A stretch of 35,131 nt of DNA from a virus. The DNA is taken from IMG/VR virus record IMGVR_UViG_3300010354_000272, positions 1 through 35,131 of that record. One strand, given 5' to 3'. The notes beneath the pieces are model-generated. The model did no database searches and was not told where the DNA came from. It saw only the letters and a list, made by a program, of their open reading frames with translations. Below are positions 25,292 to 31,797 of this stretch, in pieces. Numbering within the stretch: the first letter of the stretch is position 1; every line of letters begins with the position of its first letter. A program made the position numbers and the translations under genes.

Positions 25292-25615
25292 TTATTCAAT
25301 TTCTTCTCCAGCTGGCAATAGTTCCACTTCTTTTACGGGTTTAGCTTCAATAGCGTCTTTAAGCCTTTTTCTCAATATATCTTTTAGCTCTTCGTCCGTA
25401 ATCTCATGCTGAAACACTTTCTTCTTTGGATACATAAACTCCAAAAGCTTTATAAGCGTGTCTGCTCGCATGTAGTCTGGTTGGGCCGCTATGCTTTCAA
25501 TAATCGCTGCTATCACGTCAAAGTTACACTCCTCAAACTTAGCCATGATGTTTGATTTGTTTTTAACGCCCTTTTTGCGGCCCCCAAACTTTTTGTGTCC
25601 CTTTTGAAATGGCAT
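25292..25615 (-). CDS. Probable terminase small subunit, 107 aa
   Basis: ATG start. The N-terminus is a basic Gly/Lys stretch (FQKGHKKFGGRKKGVKNK) typical of small terminase-like DNA-binding proteins. It is followed by helices (FDVIAAIIESIAAQPDYMRADTLIKLLEFMYPKKK) and an acidic tail. It lies directly upstream of the large subunit. Size, basic start and position support a DNA-recognition role, but no classic helix-turn-helix is clear. Confidence 0.65.
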   Translation of the reverse strand: MPFQKGHKKFGGRKKGVKNKSNIMAKFEECNFDVIAAIIESIAAQPDYMRADTLIKLLEFMYPKKKVFQHEITDEELKDILRKRLKDAIEAKPVKEVELLPAGEEIE

Positions 25616-25647
25616 ACTAAAATTTTACCAAACTAGTATAACGCGCG

Positions 25648-26289
25648 TCATGTGCTACATGCCAGATCATACAGCTTTGGCGCTACTTTTGGTGCAATTT
25701 TCTTGTCTACTACGCGCTCAAGTACCATGGCTGCTGGGCTGCAAATCAAATAATAGCCAGCGCCGTGTAGTGCTGTTGTGCAGGCAATAGCTGCTGACCA
25801 ATAAGTGATTACTGGAGCAAAGCCTCTGTACTTGCTGTCATGTATAAAATGAAGCTTGAACTCGTTGATTCCAAAATAGCATGGTCTAAACACGACAACG
25901 ATTCCATGGTTGATTGTTTTTAGGTCAGACAGCCGTAATGCCCTACAGATTTCTAGTCCAAGCGCAAGCTCAACGGTTTCGTAAAACAAAGATAGCCATT
26001 CTATTAGGGGCTTGAACCAGCCGATGTCTCGTTTTGTGACAACAGCGTCGGTTAGGTATCCGTCGAATTGTTTCCATTCTTCTCGAAGTCGTTTTGCAAG
26101 GTGTGGGGATCCGGTTCTTTCAAGCTCGTGGGTAGCTACATGAACAATCGCTGAGATGGCTGCATTGGTTGTGTAAGAAAGAGTGGCAAAGCTTGAGATG
26201 TTTAGTTCTAGTCTTTCCTCGATTTTGTCTTTTGGGCCGGCTATCGTTATGGTTTGTAGAAGAAGAATTAGGGTGACAAGATATTTCAT
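25648..26289 (-). CDS. Signal-peptide protein of unknown function, 213 aa
   Basis: ATG start with AAAGGAG upstream; four-base overlap with the preceding gene. The first 18 residues (MKYLVTLILLLQTITIAG) are a convincing signal peptide with a possible cleavage site after AG. A hydrophobic stretch around 157-190 (FAPVITYWSAAIACTTALHG and on) may enter a membrane. Five Cys lie in the mature part (115, 137, 170, 183, 211). I do not recognise the family. An exported phage protein could alter the host envelope, block other phages or help lysis; these are inferences only. Confidence 0.5.
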   Translation of the reverse strand: MKYLVTLILLLQTITIAGPKDKIEERLELNISSFATLSYTTNAAISAIVHVATHELERTGSPHLAKRLREEWKQFDGYLTDAVVTKRDIGWFKPLIEWLSLFYETVELALGLEICRALRLSDLKTINHGIVVVFRPCYFGINEFKLHFIHDSKYRGFAPVITYWSAAIACTTALHGAGYYLICSPAAMVLERVVDKKIAPKVAPKLYDLACST

Positions 26290-26681
26290 TCGGGCTCCTT
26301 TAGTGAATCATATATCTTCTTTTCGTTTAGTTGCTCGCGTTTCTTTAGCCATTCTTCCACTTGGAGTTTACTTAAGTCTTCGGGGCTCATTAGCATTATG
26401 TCTTCCCCGCGCTTTTTAAGTTTCTCTTCTTTAAGTAGTCTTAGCTTTTCAAATGCTTCTATCTTTGCGGCGACTTCCTTCTTACCCTCAATCCCAAATG
26501 TCGCAAGCGTCACAATGCACTCACCAAGCTTGTAGCTATCCCCAGCCTTAAGCGCAACTTGGGTGATGCTTACTTTTTTGTGCTGTTTCGTAAAAGGCTT
26601 AAACCAGCCCTTTAGCTTTGTAAATTTCACGCCCAAGTAAAATACAAGAGCGTGATATAGATTATTAAGAAGCCTGAACAC
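26286..26681 (-). CDS. Hypothetical protein with hydrophobic N-terminus, 131 aa
   Basis: The start is GTG at 26679-26681; no in-frame ATG occurs until late in the gene, and it overlaps the upstream stop by 17 bases. The N-terminus (FRLLNNLYHALVFYLGVKF) is hydrophobic and could be a membrane anchor. A basic patch (KLKGWFKPFTKQHKK), a beta region and a charged C-terminal helix follow (about 70-131). Its stop is coupled (ATGA) to the signal-peptide gene, so the two may act together at the membrane. Family not recognised. Confidence 0.45.
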   Translation of the reverse strand: MFRLLNNLYHALVFYLGVKFTKLKGWFKPFTKQHKKVSITQVALKAGDSYKLGECIVTLATFGIEGKKEVAAKIEAFEKLRLLKEEKLKKRGEDIMLMSPEDLSKLQVEEWLKKREQLNEKKIYDSLKEPE

Positions 26682-26928
26682 GTTTATCTTTCGGTAGCTT
26701 TACGGTGCTTCCCTTGACTGTGGCTTCCACATCAACCACCCAAGCTCTAGCGAAAATCATAGGAAAGCCAAACTCTACGTCTCGCCATTTAACTTCAATC
26801 GTTTGTTCTTCGGTCAAAGTCATGTCGATGCCGGGGTAGTTTTGTTCATCAAGCGTTCTGTTGAACGATGTTTTTAGTACGGGCATCATAAATCCGTCTG
26901 TCATGTATACGCATTTTAGTTTTTTCAT
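26665..26928 (-). CDS. Hypothetical protein, 87 aa
   Basis: I choose the ATG at 26926-26928, preceded by AAAGGAG at ideal spacing and overlapping the upstream stop by four bases; a GTG 60 bases further up lacks this. The protein reads MKKLKCVYMTDGFMMPVLKT and continues with beta-rich sequence (IEVKWRDVEFGFPMIFARAWVV) and a basic tail. No motif recognised. The tight overlaps on both sides mark it as part of a compact early or middle operon. Confidence 0.5.
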   Translation of the reverse strand: MKKLKCVYMTDGFMMPVLKTSFNRTLDEQNYPGIDMTLTEEQTIEVKWRDVEFGFPMIFARAWVVDVEATVKGSTVKLPKDKRVQAS

Positions 26929-27254
26929 TGCTGCTCCTTTAGTTTGTTTAGAAGTAGTTCTTCTATCTTTTGCGGGCTGTTTCTCCACGCTAATTTCACA
27001 TACACAAAATCTTTTTCTTCGCCGTCTTTAAATCCAAATCCCACAATAATGTCTTCGTCTTGGGATAGGCAGGCGACCTGTACTTTTTGGGTCTCTAGTA
27101 TTTTATCTAGCCTTTTTCGTTGCAGTCCCATCCACGTTGCTTTTTTTAGCGTCGTTGAGTTTTCTTTCAAGTACCAATTATTTCGCATGTAGGCGTCGTA
27201 AATAAATGCGATGTCGTCTTCAACGTGATCCCTAACTTTTATGTATCGATTCAT
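26925..27254 (-). CDS. GNAT-like phage protein, 109 aa
   Basis: ATG start overlapping the HTH gene stop by four bases. The sequence follows a GNAT-like phage family: EDDIAFIYDAYMRNNWYLKE, an HKLIxxIL-type segment (LQRKRLDKILETQKVQVACL), a central strand (DIIVGFGFKDGEEKDFVYVKLAWRN), and a short C-terminal helix. In relatives the YVKxxxRxxGIA segment binds acetyl-CoA; here it is YVKLAWRNSPQKIEELLL, with GIA lost. Function unknown, possibly modification of a host or phage protein. A second GNAT-like gene is at 10105-10479. Confidence 0.5.
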   Translation of the reverse strand: MNRYIKVRDHVEDDIAFIYDAYMRNNWYLKENSTTLKKATWMGLQRKRLDKILETQKVQVACLSQDEDIIVGFGFKDGEEKDFVYVKLAWRNSPQKIEELLLNKLKEQQ

Positions 27255-27643
27255 TTTTTTAACCCAAACTCTTTAGCAAGTCTTTCAATGGTTCGTCTAG
27301 CTTTATCTAGGGTTACGTTTATTTTCTTAGATATCTCTTTGTAACTATGTCCATCCACATGCAATTCCCAAATCTCTCGCTCAAGCTCGTTTCGAAAGTC
27401 CCTGTCGTGTAAACATTGGCTTGCGATCCTGTAATACTCCGCCTGGGATTCTTTCCACACAAGGCTTGTGTAACCGTAGTTTGCTTTTTGCATGGCATGC
27501 TTATCGTCACACGATATTGAGCCTGCCCAAGTAATTAGCATCCCGGTTTTTCTGTTCTCAATGTCAACAAAGCCTGAGTCTTTCAACTTCCTGTCCCATT
27601 CTTTAATTAACTTCTTGAGTTGTATTTTGCTGTTCTCTTTCAT
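27251..27643 (-). CDS. Helix-turn-helix regulator, 130 aa
   Basis: I choose the ATG at 27641-27643; an upstream TTG at 27664 is less likely. The C-terminus (about 87-124: LEREIWELHVDGHSYKEISK, then KINVTLDKARRTIERLAKEF) is a sigma-region-4-like helix-turn-helix, with the xxIWxLHxDGxSYxEI pattern seen in small phage regulators near terminase genes. The N-terminal half is charged and includes CDDKHAMQKANYGYTSLVWK, a segment conserved in relatives. It is the only convincing DNA-binding transcription factor in the window and therefore the prime candidate to act at the repeated intergenic motif or at late genes. Confidence 0.65.
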   Translation of the reverse strand: MKENSKIQLKKLIKEWDRKLKDSGFVDIENRKTGMLITWAGSISCDDKHAMQKANYGYTSLVWKESQAEYYRIASQCLHDRDFRNELEREIWELHVDGHSYKEISKKINVTLDKARRTIERLAKEFGLKK

Positions 27644-27938
27644 TGATGAGTGACAAGCATTCAATTGCTACTTGATTAGCCGCCGCTTTTTTCACCAAGT
27701 TCGCAATGTTTCTTTTTGGAACATATGCGACATTGGGCGGTAGGCTTATGATTAAATGCGACACCACTTTTTTGAGTTTATCGTTTTGCGGTAACTCAGT
27801 TAGAAGTGATATCTCATCCACCCATCGGTTAAATTCCGTCATGCCTTGAGGAAGACGTTCTGGAATAAAAGAGTTTAACCAATTCCACAGCTTAGATAAG
27901 CGCAGAATCAGGTTTTGAACCATTAGTGATAGTTTCAT
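27603..27938 (-). CDS. Hypothetical phage protein, 111 aa
   Basis: ATG start with AAAGAAG upstream; overlaps the previous gene by 47 bases and the next by 41. It has a hydrophobic start (MKLSLMVQNLILRLSKLWNWL), then LPQGMTEFNRWVDEISLLTELPQND, then FxxxLVKKAAANQVAIECLSLI. The LPxGxxEFxxW...AANQVA pattern belongs to a family common in environmental phages, with no known function. The long overlaps suggest strong compaction. Confidence 0.5.
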   Translation of the reverse strand: MKLSLMVQNLILRLSKLWNWLNSFIPERLPQGMTEFNRWVDEISLLTELPQNDKLKKVVSHLIISLPPNVAYVPKRNIANLVKKAAANQVAIECLSLINEREQQNTTQEVN

Positions 27939-28158
27939 TTATTTCTTCTTTCACTTTTTCTTTTGTTTTTTCTAACTGCTGAGCAAGCCTGTTCATTGCG
28001 GCAATTTTTTGATTAATTGCTTCGTGAGTTAAATCCACTTGCTTGTTCAAAGCATCAAGCTCAAGAGTGTGGCGACCTAATTGAAATTGTAGGTTGCTAA
28101 GCTCCTGGTGAAGCTCCTGAATCGTTATTGGTTTTTTATCTTTTTTAAATAGGCTCAT
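27892..28158 (-). CDS. Coiled-coil protein, 88 aa
   Basis: ATG start overlapping the previous stop by four bases. Residues about 13-75 form one continuous helix with heptad-like hydrophobic spacing (ITIQELHQELSNLQFQLGRH, TLELDALNKQVDLTHEAIN, QKIAAMNRLAQQLEKTKE). No signal peptide or membrane segment. Probably a small dimeric or trimeric coiled coil. Partner unknown. Confidence 0.5.
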   Translation of the reverse strand: MSLFKKDKKPITIQELHQELSNLQFQLGRHTLELDALNKQVDLTHEAINQKIAAMNRLAQQLEKTKEKVKEEINETITNGSKPDSALI

Positions 28159-28388
28159 AGTTTTTCCGTGGGAACTTCTTGTGTTTTTGTTTCATCTTTC
28201 ATCTTGATGACTTCTTGCTCAAGACGAACAACCTGATCAGAAAGTGCATGCACCAAATAATTGGCTGCAACATTTCCGGTAAGAGTTAAAGCTTTGGTTG
28301 TTTTGTTGATTGTTGCCCAAGGAACGTTCACCCATAGAACTTCCTGATCTGTTTGCTGTTGCGTTTCTGTTGTTTTAGTTTCTTCCAT
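28155..28388 (-). CDS. Hypothetical protein, 77 aa
   Basis: ATG start two bases after the upstream stop. The N-terminus is acidic and Gln/Thr-rich. A core WVNVPWATINKTTKALTLTG then leads into a helix (VAANYLVHALSDQVVRLEQEVIKMKDE). The stop overlaps the next gene start by four bases. No family recognised. Confidence 0.45.
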   Translation of the reverse strand: MEETKTTETQQQTDQEVLWVNVPWATINKTTKALTLTGNVAANYLVHALSDQVVRLEQEVIKMKDETKTQEVPTEKL

Positions 28389-28390
28389 TT

Positions 28391-28621
28391 TTATTCTCCT
28401 CTTGGTGCATATTGAAATTTTCTACCGAACGGGAAATTTGGATCCTTGTCTCTAAGCCTGACGTATTTTCTCCAAGCAAGCTCTCTGTCACAGACCATGC
28501 TATCTGGTTTAGGAATTACTTTTTGTTTTGAGTCAAAGTACTCGTGGCTGCCGTTACAGCACGACTCGTCTTCAAAAGTAATGTGCCTTTGCCATTCTTT
28601 CATTGCGTCTCTAACCGTCAT
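28391..28621 (-). CDS. Hypothetical protein, 76 aa
   Basis: ATG start overlapping the DUF1064-type gene stop by four bases. The sequence has MTVRDAMKEWQRHITFEDESCCNG near the start and CDRELAWRKYVRLRDKDPNFPFGRKF near the end. Cys residues (21, 22 and 44) could bind a metal but no clear zinc pattern is seen. Coupled to the nuclease gene upstream, so possibly used with it. Confidence 0.45.
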   Translation of the reverse strand: MTVRDAMKEWQRHITFEDESCCNGSHEYFDSKQKVIPKPDSMVCDRELAWRKYVRLRDKDPNFPFGRKFQYAPRGE

Positions 28622-29043
28622 TTTTCTCCCCCCGAAGTAAAAATATGGTCACACTTTGGGCAATGTACAGCATCTTCTCCGCTGCTTCTGTTATGCACGA
28701 CATCATCGCGAATTACTTTTGTGTATTTGCCTCGATAAATTTCTAATCGTCCGGGCCCATAAAACTCCCAAAGTTTCTTTTTGATTCTCCACGTCGCTGT
28801 CTCAACGCCTTTGGCCTCAACCCAAATAGTTTCGTTTAATTCTTTGTCGAATATTTTAAAATCGGGGATGTAGTGAATTCTAGATTTTGTCAGGTAGACA
28901 TGACTTTGCGCCTGCAAGATTTCTATCTCGCCTGCTTTTTCTCTAAGTTTTAATAAATTATAAACGGCCGCTTCTAGTTTGGAGGCGAAGCTTCTGCCAT
29001 CGTGCGAGACTTTCTGGGCTCGATATTTCGATAATGTCGTCAA
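28618..29043 (-). CDS. DUF1064-type PD-(D/E)XK nuclease, 141 aa, TTG start
   Basis: The protein matches the DUF1064 pattern in order: SKYRAQKVSHDGRSFASKLEA (E24), AGEIEILQAQ (Q46), HYIPDFKIF (D61), then ETIWVEAKGVETATWRIKKK with E76 and K78 as the ExK motif. This family is a predicted Vsr/T7-endonuclease-I-like nuclease, probably cutting branched or nicked DNA. The C-terminus adds HCPKCDHIF, half of a zinc ribbon. The only start that gives a full family-like N-terminus is TTG at 29041-29043, and there is no ATG nearby. It overlaps the upstream gene by 86 bases. Confidence 0.72.
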   Translation of the reverse strand: MTTLSKYRAQKVSHDGRSFASKLEAAVYNLLKLREKAGEIEILQAQSHVYLTKSRIHYIPDFKIFDKELNETIWVEAKGVETATWRIKKKLWEFYGPGRLEIYRGKYTKVIRDDVVHNRSSGEDAVHCPKCDHIFTSGGEK

Positions 29044-29179
29044 TGTTGCAAACTTCTTTCTGCGTTTCGTTAAGCCAGATAAAGCTATCGTTAGTGAGTA
29101 TTAGATATTTTGCAAGCAGTTTCTTCTTCGCAGCGCGTGATAAGCCGGATATTCGGTAATCAAGTTTCTTCAGATTCAT
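28958..29179 (-). CDS. Hypothetical protein overlapping the nuclease start, 73 aa
   Basis: ATG start overlapping the upstream stop by 20 bases. The sequence is MNLKKLDYRISGLSRAAKKK, LLAKYLILTNDSFIWLNETQ, KEVCNIDDIIEISSPESLAR and WQKLRLQTRSGRL. The last 28 codons lie over the nuclease start in another frame, yet still look protein-like. If real, its translation would run across the TTG start of the nuclease and could feed ribosomes to it. It is less certain than its neighbours, but without it a 116-base gap would remain in a very compact operon. Confidence 0.4.
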   Translation of the reverse strand: MNLKKLDYRISGLSRAAKKKLLAKYLILTNDSFIWLNETQKEVCNIDDIIEISSPESLARWQKLRLQTRSGRL

Positions 29180-29402
29180 ATTCTTTTTTTCTGGCGTGAA
29201 TTTCTTTCATGCGAAGTTCGCGAACCATTTTGCGAAATTCTTCAACGCTGATCATGTTATCGACATTTCTCTCAAGCTCTTCTGCTTTTTGTTTTTCTTC
29301 TTTGGTTACAATCTTTTTGTTTTTTTCTTTTGATTCTCGACAGGCCTGATTAAAGATTTCTCTAACTTCATCGGAATCTTTTTTCGTATAAATCCGTGTC
29401 AT
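29160..29402 (-). CDS. Small charged helical protein, 80 aa
   Basis: I choose the ATG at 29400-29402, which has AAGGGGAAG upstream, over an ATG at 29454-29456. It overlaps the helicase end by 35 bases. The protein (MTRIYTKKDSDEVREIFNQA, CRESKEKNKKIVTKEEKQKA, ...SVEEFRKMVRELRMKEIH) is very rich in Lys and Glu and almost wholly helical. No motif recognised. It may be an accessory to the helicase or a nucleic-acid-binding helical protein. Confidence 0.45.
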   Translation of the reverse strand: MTRIYTKKDSDEVREIFNQACRESKEKNKKIVTKEEKQKAEELERNVDNMISVEEFRKMVRELRMKEIHARKKEYESEET

Positions 29403-30417
29403 ATGGCTTCCCCTTTGAGTATTCAATTGGTGCTGCGATCGTTGGATATGTTGCATTTTTTGCCCAATGTGGGCCAGTTGTCAAAAGCTCCGGATCTTCC
29501 GCAAACTTTATTTTGGCTAAGTTGTACTTCTTCATGAACTCACCAGTGTTTTTATCAAAGCTTACTATGCCAGCAAACTCTCTTGCTTCCGGTGCGGTTC
29601 TGCTTTTAGCCAAATGAAAGTACATTGGAAAAACTCTCTCTGGTGGTAACCCTTGCTTTTTGTCGTCTGGAACTGGGGAAATAATTAACACATCCGTTGC
29701 GATGTCAGTAAGAGCAGCTGTGCCTCGGATGTCTTCGTACTTTGGCAACGTTCGTTTGGTGTGACTACCGAAATCGTTTTTTCTTAGCTGTGCAAGAATG
29801 ACAATGGGGGCATCTAAATCCTCCTTGAGCCTTTTGATTGAGTGAATTGTTTTTTTAAGAGCTTCAACTTCATCGCCCTCTAAAAAGAAATGGTGAAGAT
29901 GGTCTAAGATTATCAGATCTGGTTTCTCTTCGCTCTGAATTAATTCTTCAACGTCTGCTTTAAACATCTCAGGCGAATAAATTCCAGTTTCGTATCTGGT
30001 CACTAAAGTCTGGGTGTCTAAGTCTAATTGCTTTCTTGCTTCTTTCTCAACAGCATGCCAAGCGCCATCGTACCCAGCATGAAGCCATTCTCGGTATCTA
30101 GGCTTTGGAATGTTTGGGTAGTGCTGAGACAAAAGCCTTGTTGTGTAATAAAAAAGCTGTCGCCTTTCGATTTCGTGCTTCTCTGCTTCTAGGGCAAAAT
30201 AGACTACTTTGTTTTGTTGCTTTGCTGCGAATAAGGCTAATTGAACGCCGAAAAATGTTTTTCCAACTCCGGTCTTTGCGGCAACTAATAATAAATTTTC
30301 TTTGTCTAACCCTCCTGCAAGGGCGTCGTCTATCCAGGGATTGCCAGTGGGAGTAACTGAGGCGGCAATAAGATGGCGGTGTAACTGTTCTGCGCTAAGT
30401 TCTTTTTGTTCCGACAT
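29368..30417 (-). CDS. DnaB-like replicative helicase (RecA-type ATPase), 349 aa
   Basis: ATG start. The RecA-like core shows Walker A AAKTGVGKT (46-54), a YFALEAEK segment (73-80), Walker B LIILDHLHHF (168-177), the sensor AQLRKN (209-214), and DIRGTAALTDIATDVLII (229-246), which matches the DnaB DxRGSGxIEQDADxV motif. There is no N-terminal DnaB domain, and length is below the usual 450 residues, so this is a C-domain-only helicase. It would unwind DNA at the fork. The neighbouring O-like gene is its likely loader. Without a phage polymerase it must work with the host replisome. Confidence 0.85.
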   Translation of the reverse strand: MSEQKELSAEQLHRHLIAASVTPTGNPWIDDALAGGLDKENLLLVAAKTGVGKTFFGVQLALFAAKQQNKVVYFALEAEKHEIERRQLFYYTTRLLSQHYPNIPKPRYREWLHAGYDGAWHAVEKEARKQLDLDTQTLVTRYETGIYSPEMFKADVEELIQSEEKPDLIILDHLHHFFLEGDEVEALKKTIHSIKRLKEDLDAPIVILAQLRKNDFGSHTKRTLPKYEDIRGTAALTDIATDVLIISPVPDDKKQGLPPERVFPMYFHLAKSRTAPEAREFAGIVSFDKNTGEFMKKYNLAKIKFAEDPELLTTGPHWAKNATYPTIAAPIEYSKGKPYDTDLYEKRFR

Positions 30418-30429
30418 TTTGTTTTTTCT

Positions 30430-31218
30430 CTAGTCACCTCCCGCTGTTGCTTCATCCGACCAAATGTACTTTTGGTTTTCGGGGGTGTTTAACTCGTCAT
30501 CGTAATTACCCTCAAAAACCTTCTGGTGGTTAGCGTCATTTTTTAAAATCCAATCAATCGTTGCTTTCCAATCATTTGACCCGTTGCAGAAAGAGCTCTT
30601 TGCCATTTTGGTGATTACATGTTGCCAGTAACCAAGCTCAGGAACTTCTTTCCACCGAGCTTCCCATTTTTTTTGACGGCTTTTGGTCATTCCCCTGGCT
30701 TTAGGCAGTTCGCCGCAGAAAGTATTCCACAGGGTTTGTAGGCAAGGTATTTCTTTTTTACCCAATTCTTCTTTTCCTACCAACCGATCCCCAGAATCTT
30801 TTGGCGGTAGAGGCAAAGCGCAAGCTTTGACGTCTTTGACGTATATGTTCTGTTCTGTATTGTTATGTTCTGTTATGTTATGTTGCTTGAGTAAATTGTG
30901 AGTTTGTTGTGAGTCCGATGACAGTATGCTCACGGTACCGTTTTCTTCTAGCATCTTAATTGCTGATATTATTGAAGATTCCGATATCTCGCAAAGCTTC
31001 ACAAATCTACTGATTTTTATAGAAATGGTGTCAGTATCTTTTCGACAACACTCGCAAAGAAGTTGTATGTAAAACCACTTTTGTTCGGCGTTAAGGCCAA
31101 ATAAGCCGTGGGAAGTCCCACAATCCATGTTGACCCTAAACCAGTATTTGTACCTGGCCCGTTCGCTTTTTGATTGGTACTTTTCCCAACCAACAATTTT
31201 AAGCAGTATTTCTTCCAT
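30430..31218 (-). CDS. O-like replication initiator/helicase loader, 262 aa
   Basis: ATG start. The N-terminal half (about 22-98) has the winged-helix layout of phage replisome organisers (YKYWFRVNMDCGTSHGLFGL, then WFYIQLLCECCRKDTDTISI and ISESSIISAIKMLEENG). A low-complexity linker (about 100-125, rich in Gln/Asn/His/Thr) follows. The C-terminal part (about 160-240: WEARWKEVPELGYWQHVITK, then NDWKATIDWILKNDANHQKV FEG) resembles helicase-loading domains. It sits directly before the helicase. Its linker-coding DNA carries ordered direct repeats (30825-30914), as the lambda O gene carries its origin. DNA-binding and loader roles are inferred from domain order. Confidence 0.7.
   Translation of the reverse strand: MEEILLKIVGWEKYQSKSERARYKYWFRVNMDCGTSHGLFGLNAEQKWFYIQLLCECCRKDTDTISIKISRFVKLCEISESSIISAIKMLEENGTVSILSSDSQQTHNLLKQHNITEHNNTEQNIYVKDVKACALPLPPKDSGDRLVGKEELGKKEIPCLQTLWNTFCGELPKARGMTKSRQKKWEARWKEVPELGYWQHVITKMAKSSFCNGSNDWKATIDWILKNDANHQKVFEGNYDDELNTPENQKYIWSDEATAGGD
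30825..30842. repeat. Perfect 9-bp tandem repeat CTTTGACGT x2
   Basis: CTTTGACGT occurs at 30825-30833 and again at 30834-30842 with no gap. It encodes part of VKDVKAC on the minus strand. It directly borders the pentanucleotide run. Confidence 0.75.
30846..30885. repeat. Pentanucleotide tandem repeat, eight TGTTN units
   Basis: Forty bases read as TGTTC, TGTTC, TGTAT, TGTTA, TGTTC, TGTTA, TGTTA, TGTTG. Seven of eight units fit TGTTN. Translated on the minus strand it gives an Asn/His/Thr-rich stretch (QHNITEHNNTEQN). Since five is not a multiple of three, unit gain or loss would shift the frame; only changes in groups of three units keep it. Confidence 0.8.
30882..30914. repeat. Three 11-bp iteron-like direct repeats
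   Basis: Units at 30904-30914 (TTGTTGTGAGT), 30893-30903 (AAATTGTGAGT) and 30882-30892 (GTTGCTTGAGT) share the TGAGT ending and a spacing of 11, one helical turn. The first two share TTGTGAGT exactly. The third is diverged and overlaps the pentanucleotide run by four bases. They would place binding sites on one DNA face. Confidence 0.6.
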
Positions 31219-31227
31219 GTTTTGCTT

Positions 31228-31518
31228 TTAGTTGCTTAGATCAACGTCCAAAACATAACCCTTTTGCTTGCAGTAAGAACCATCGGCAAGCTTGGAACCG
31301 CAGTAATATTCGTTTTCTTTGTACTTGCTAGGCCTCATTGCTTTACCATGAAGGCTACAAACAGGGATATCGTTAGAAGTCGCTGTAGGGCGGTTCTGTT
31401 GCGCTTTTGGCTTCGGAGGCATACCCTCCCCTGGGTTTGCTATTTCCGTGCCCTGGTAACACGCTGCGAACGCACGAGCGGCGCATAACAATGCTTTCTC
31501 GAGATTGGTTAATTGCAT
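31228..31518 (-). CDS. Small zinc-finger-like protein, 96 aa
   Basis: ATG start with AAAGGAG upstream. The N-terminus is helical (MQLTNLEKALLCAARAFAAC), then a Pro/Lys/Gln linker. Then comes VCSLHGKAMRPSKYKENEYYC, followed by SxLADGSYCKQKG. The C-x2-H...C...C spacing resembles the zinc-binding ending of some phage single-strand-binding or recombination proteins. Function unknown; position before the O-like gene fits a DNA-binding accessory. Confidence 0.55.
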   Translation of the reverse strand: MQLTNLEKALLCAARAFAACYQGTEIANPGEGMPPKPKAQQNRPTATSNDIPVCSLHGKAMRPSKYKENEYYCGSKLADGSYCKQKGYVLDVDLSN

Positions 31519-31530
31519 ATATTCTCCTTT

Positions 31531-31797
31531 TTAAAAAATTATCTTGGATTCTTTTACATCATTTACGACATAGGCAGTGAGCATAAAAGCACGAGAAAAA
31601 ACTTTGCGGTGAAGCTCTTCCATGTTGACCTCTTCTACCCGAAACCCGTTCTTTGAACTGTCTTTAATGCTGGCTTCTAAAAGCGTTAAATAAACCGATT
31701 TAAATAGCTCGTATCTGTCTTTGTTTTCCACTTTGACCCCCAGCTGTGTTAAAGTTTCCCAGCCCGAAGTAGAACTACCCTCGGGCCGGAAAACCAT
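31531..31797 (-). CDS. Small replication-region protein, 88 aa (possibly 5'-truncated)
   Basis: ATG start at 31795-31797 with a poor ribosome binding site. The protein (MVFRPEGSSTSGWETLTQLG, VKVENKDRYELFKSVYLTLL, ...MEELHRKVFSRAFMLTAYVV) is helical in its second half. The same reading frame stays open for twenty codons before this ATG and looks protein-like (VASWVEAALRRRNNFRSE), but has no start codon. In a neighbouring frame a TTG at 31884-31886 begins MTRGNKAKASGKLP-like sequence. A frameshift or unusual start may have hidden part of the gene. Confidence 0.5.
   Translation of the reverse strand: MVFRPEGSSTSGWETLTQLGVKVENKDRYELFKSVYLTLLEASIKDSSKNGFRVEEVNMEELHRKVFSRAFMLTAYVVNDVKESKIIF

Larger units (their letters stand above)
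30825..30914 (-). other. Candidate replication origin inside the O-like gene
   Basis: Three families of direct repeats lie side by side in 90 bases of the O-like gene's linker region. They are a 9-base perfect tandem pair (30825-30842), an 8-unit pentanucleotide run (30846-30885) and 11-base iteron-like units (30882-30914). The run is AT-rich and flanked by iteron-type repeats on both sides, like a duplex-opening element beside initiator sites. Gene O of lambda carries its origin in the same way. This is inference from layout. Confidence 0.5.

Noticed and set aside
24951-25412. A 153-codon plus-strand frame opposite the terminase genes
   Set aside because: It lies antisense to the terminase large subunit, whose ATPase motifs are clear, and crosses into the small subunit gene; no ribosome binding site or motif supports it.
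30846-30914. CRISPR-like or simple sequencing-artefact repeat
   Set aside because: Units are 5 and 11 bases with no spacers, so not CRISPR; the reading frame of the O-like gene stays intact through the repeats, so an assembly error is unlikely.
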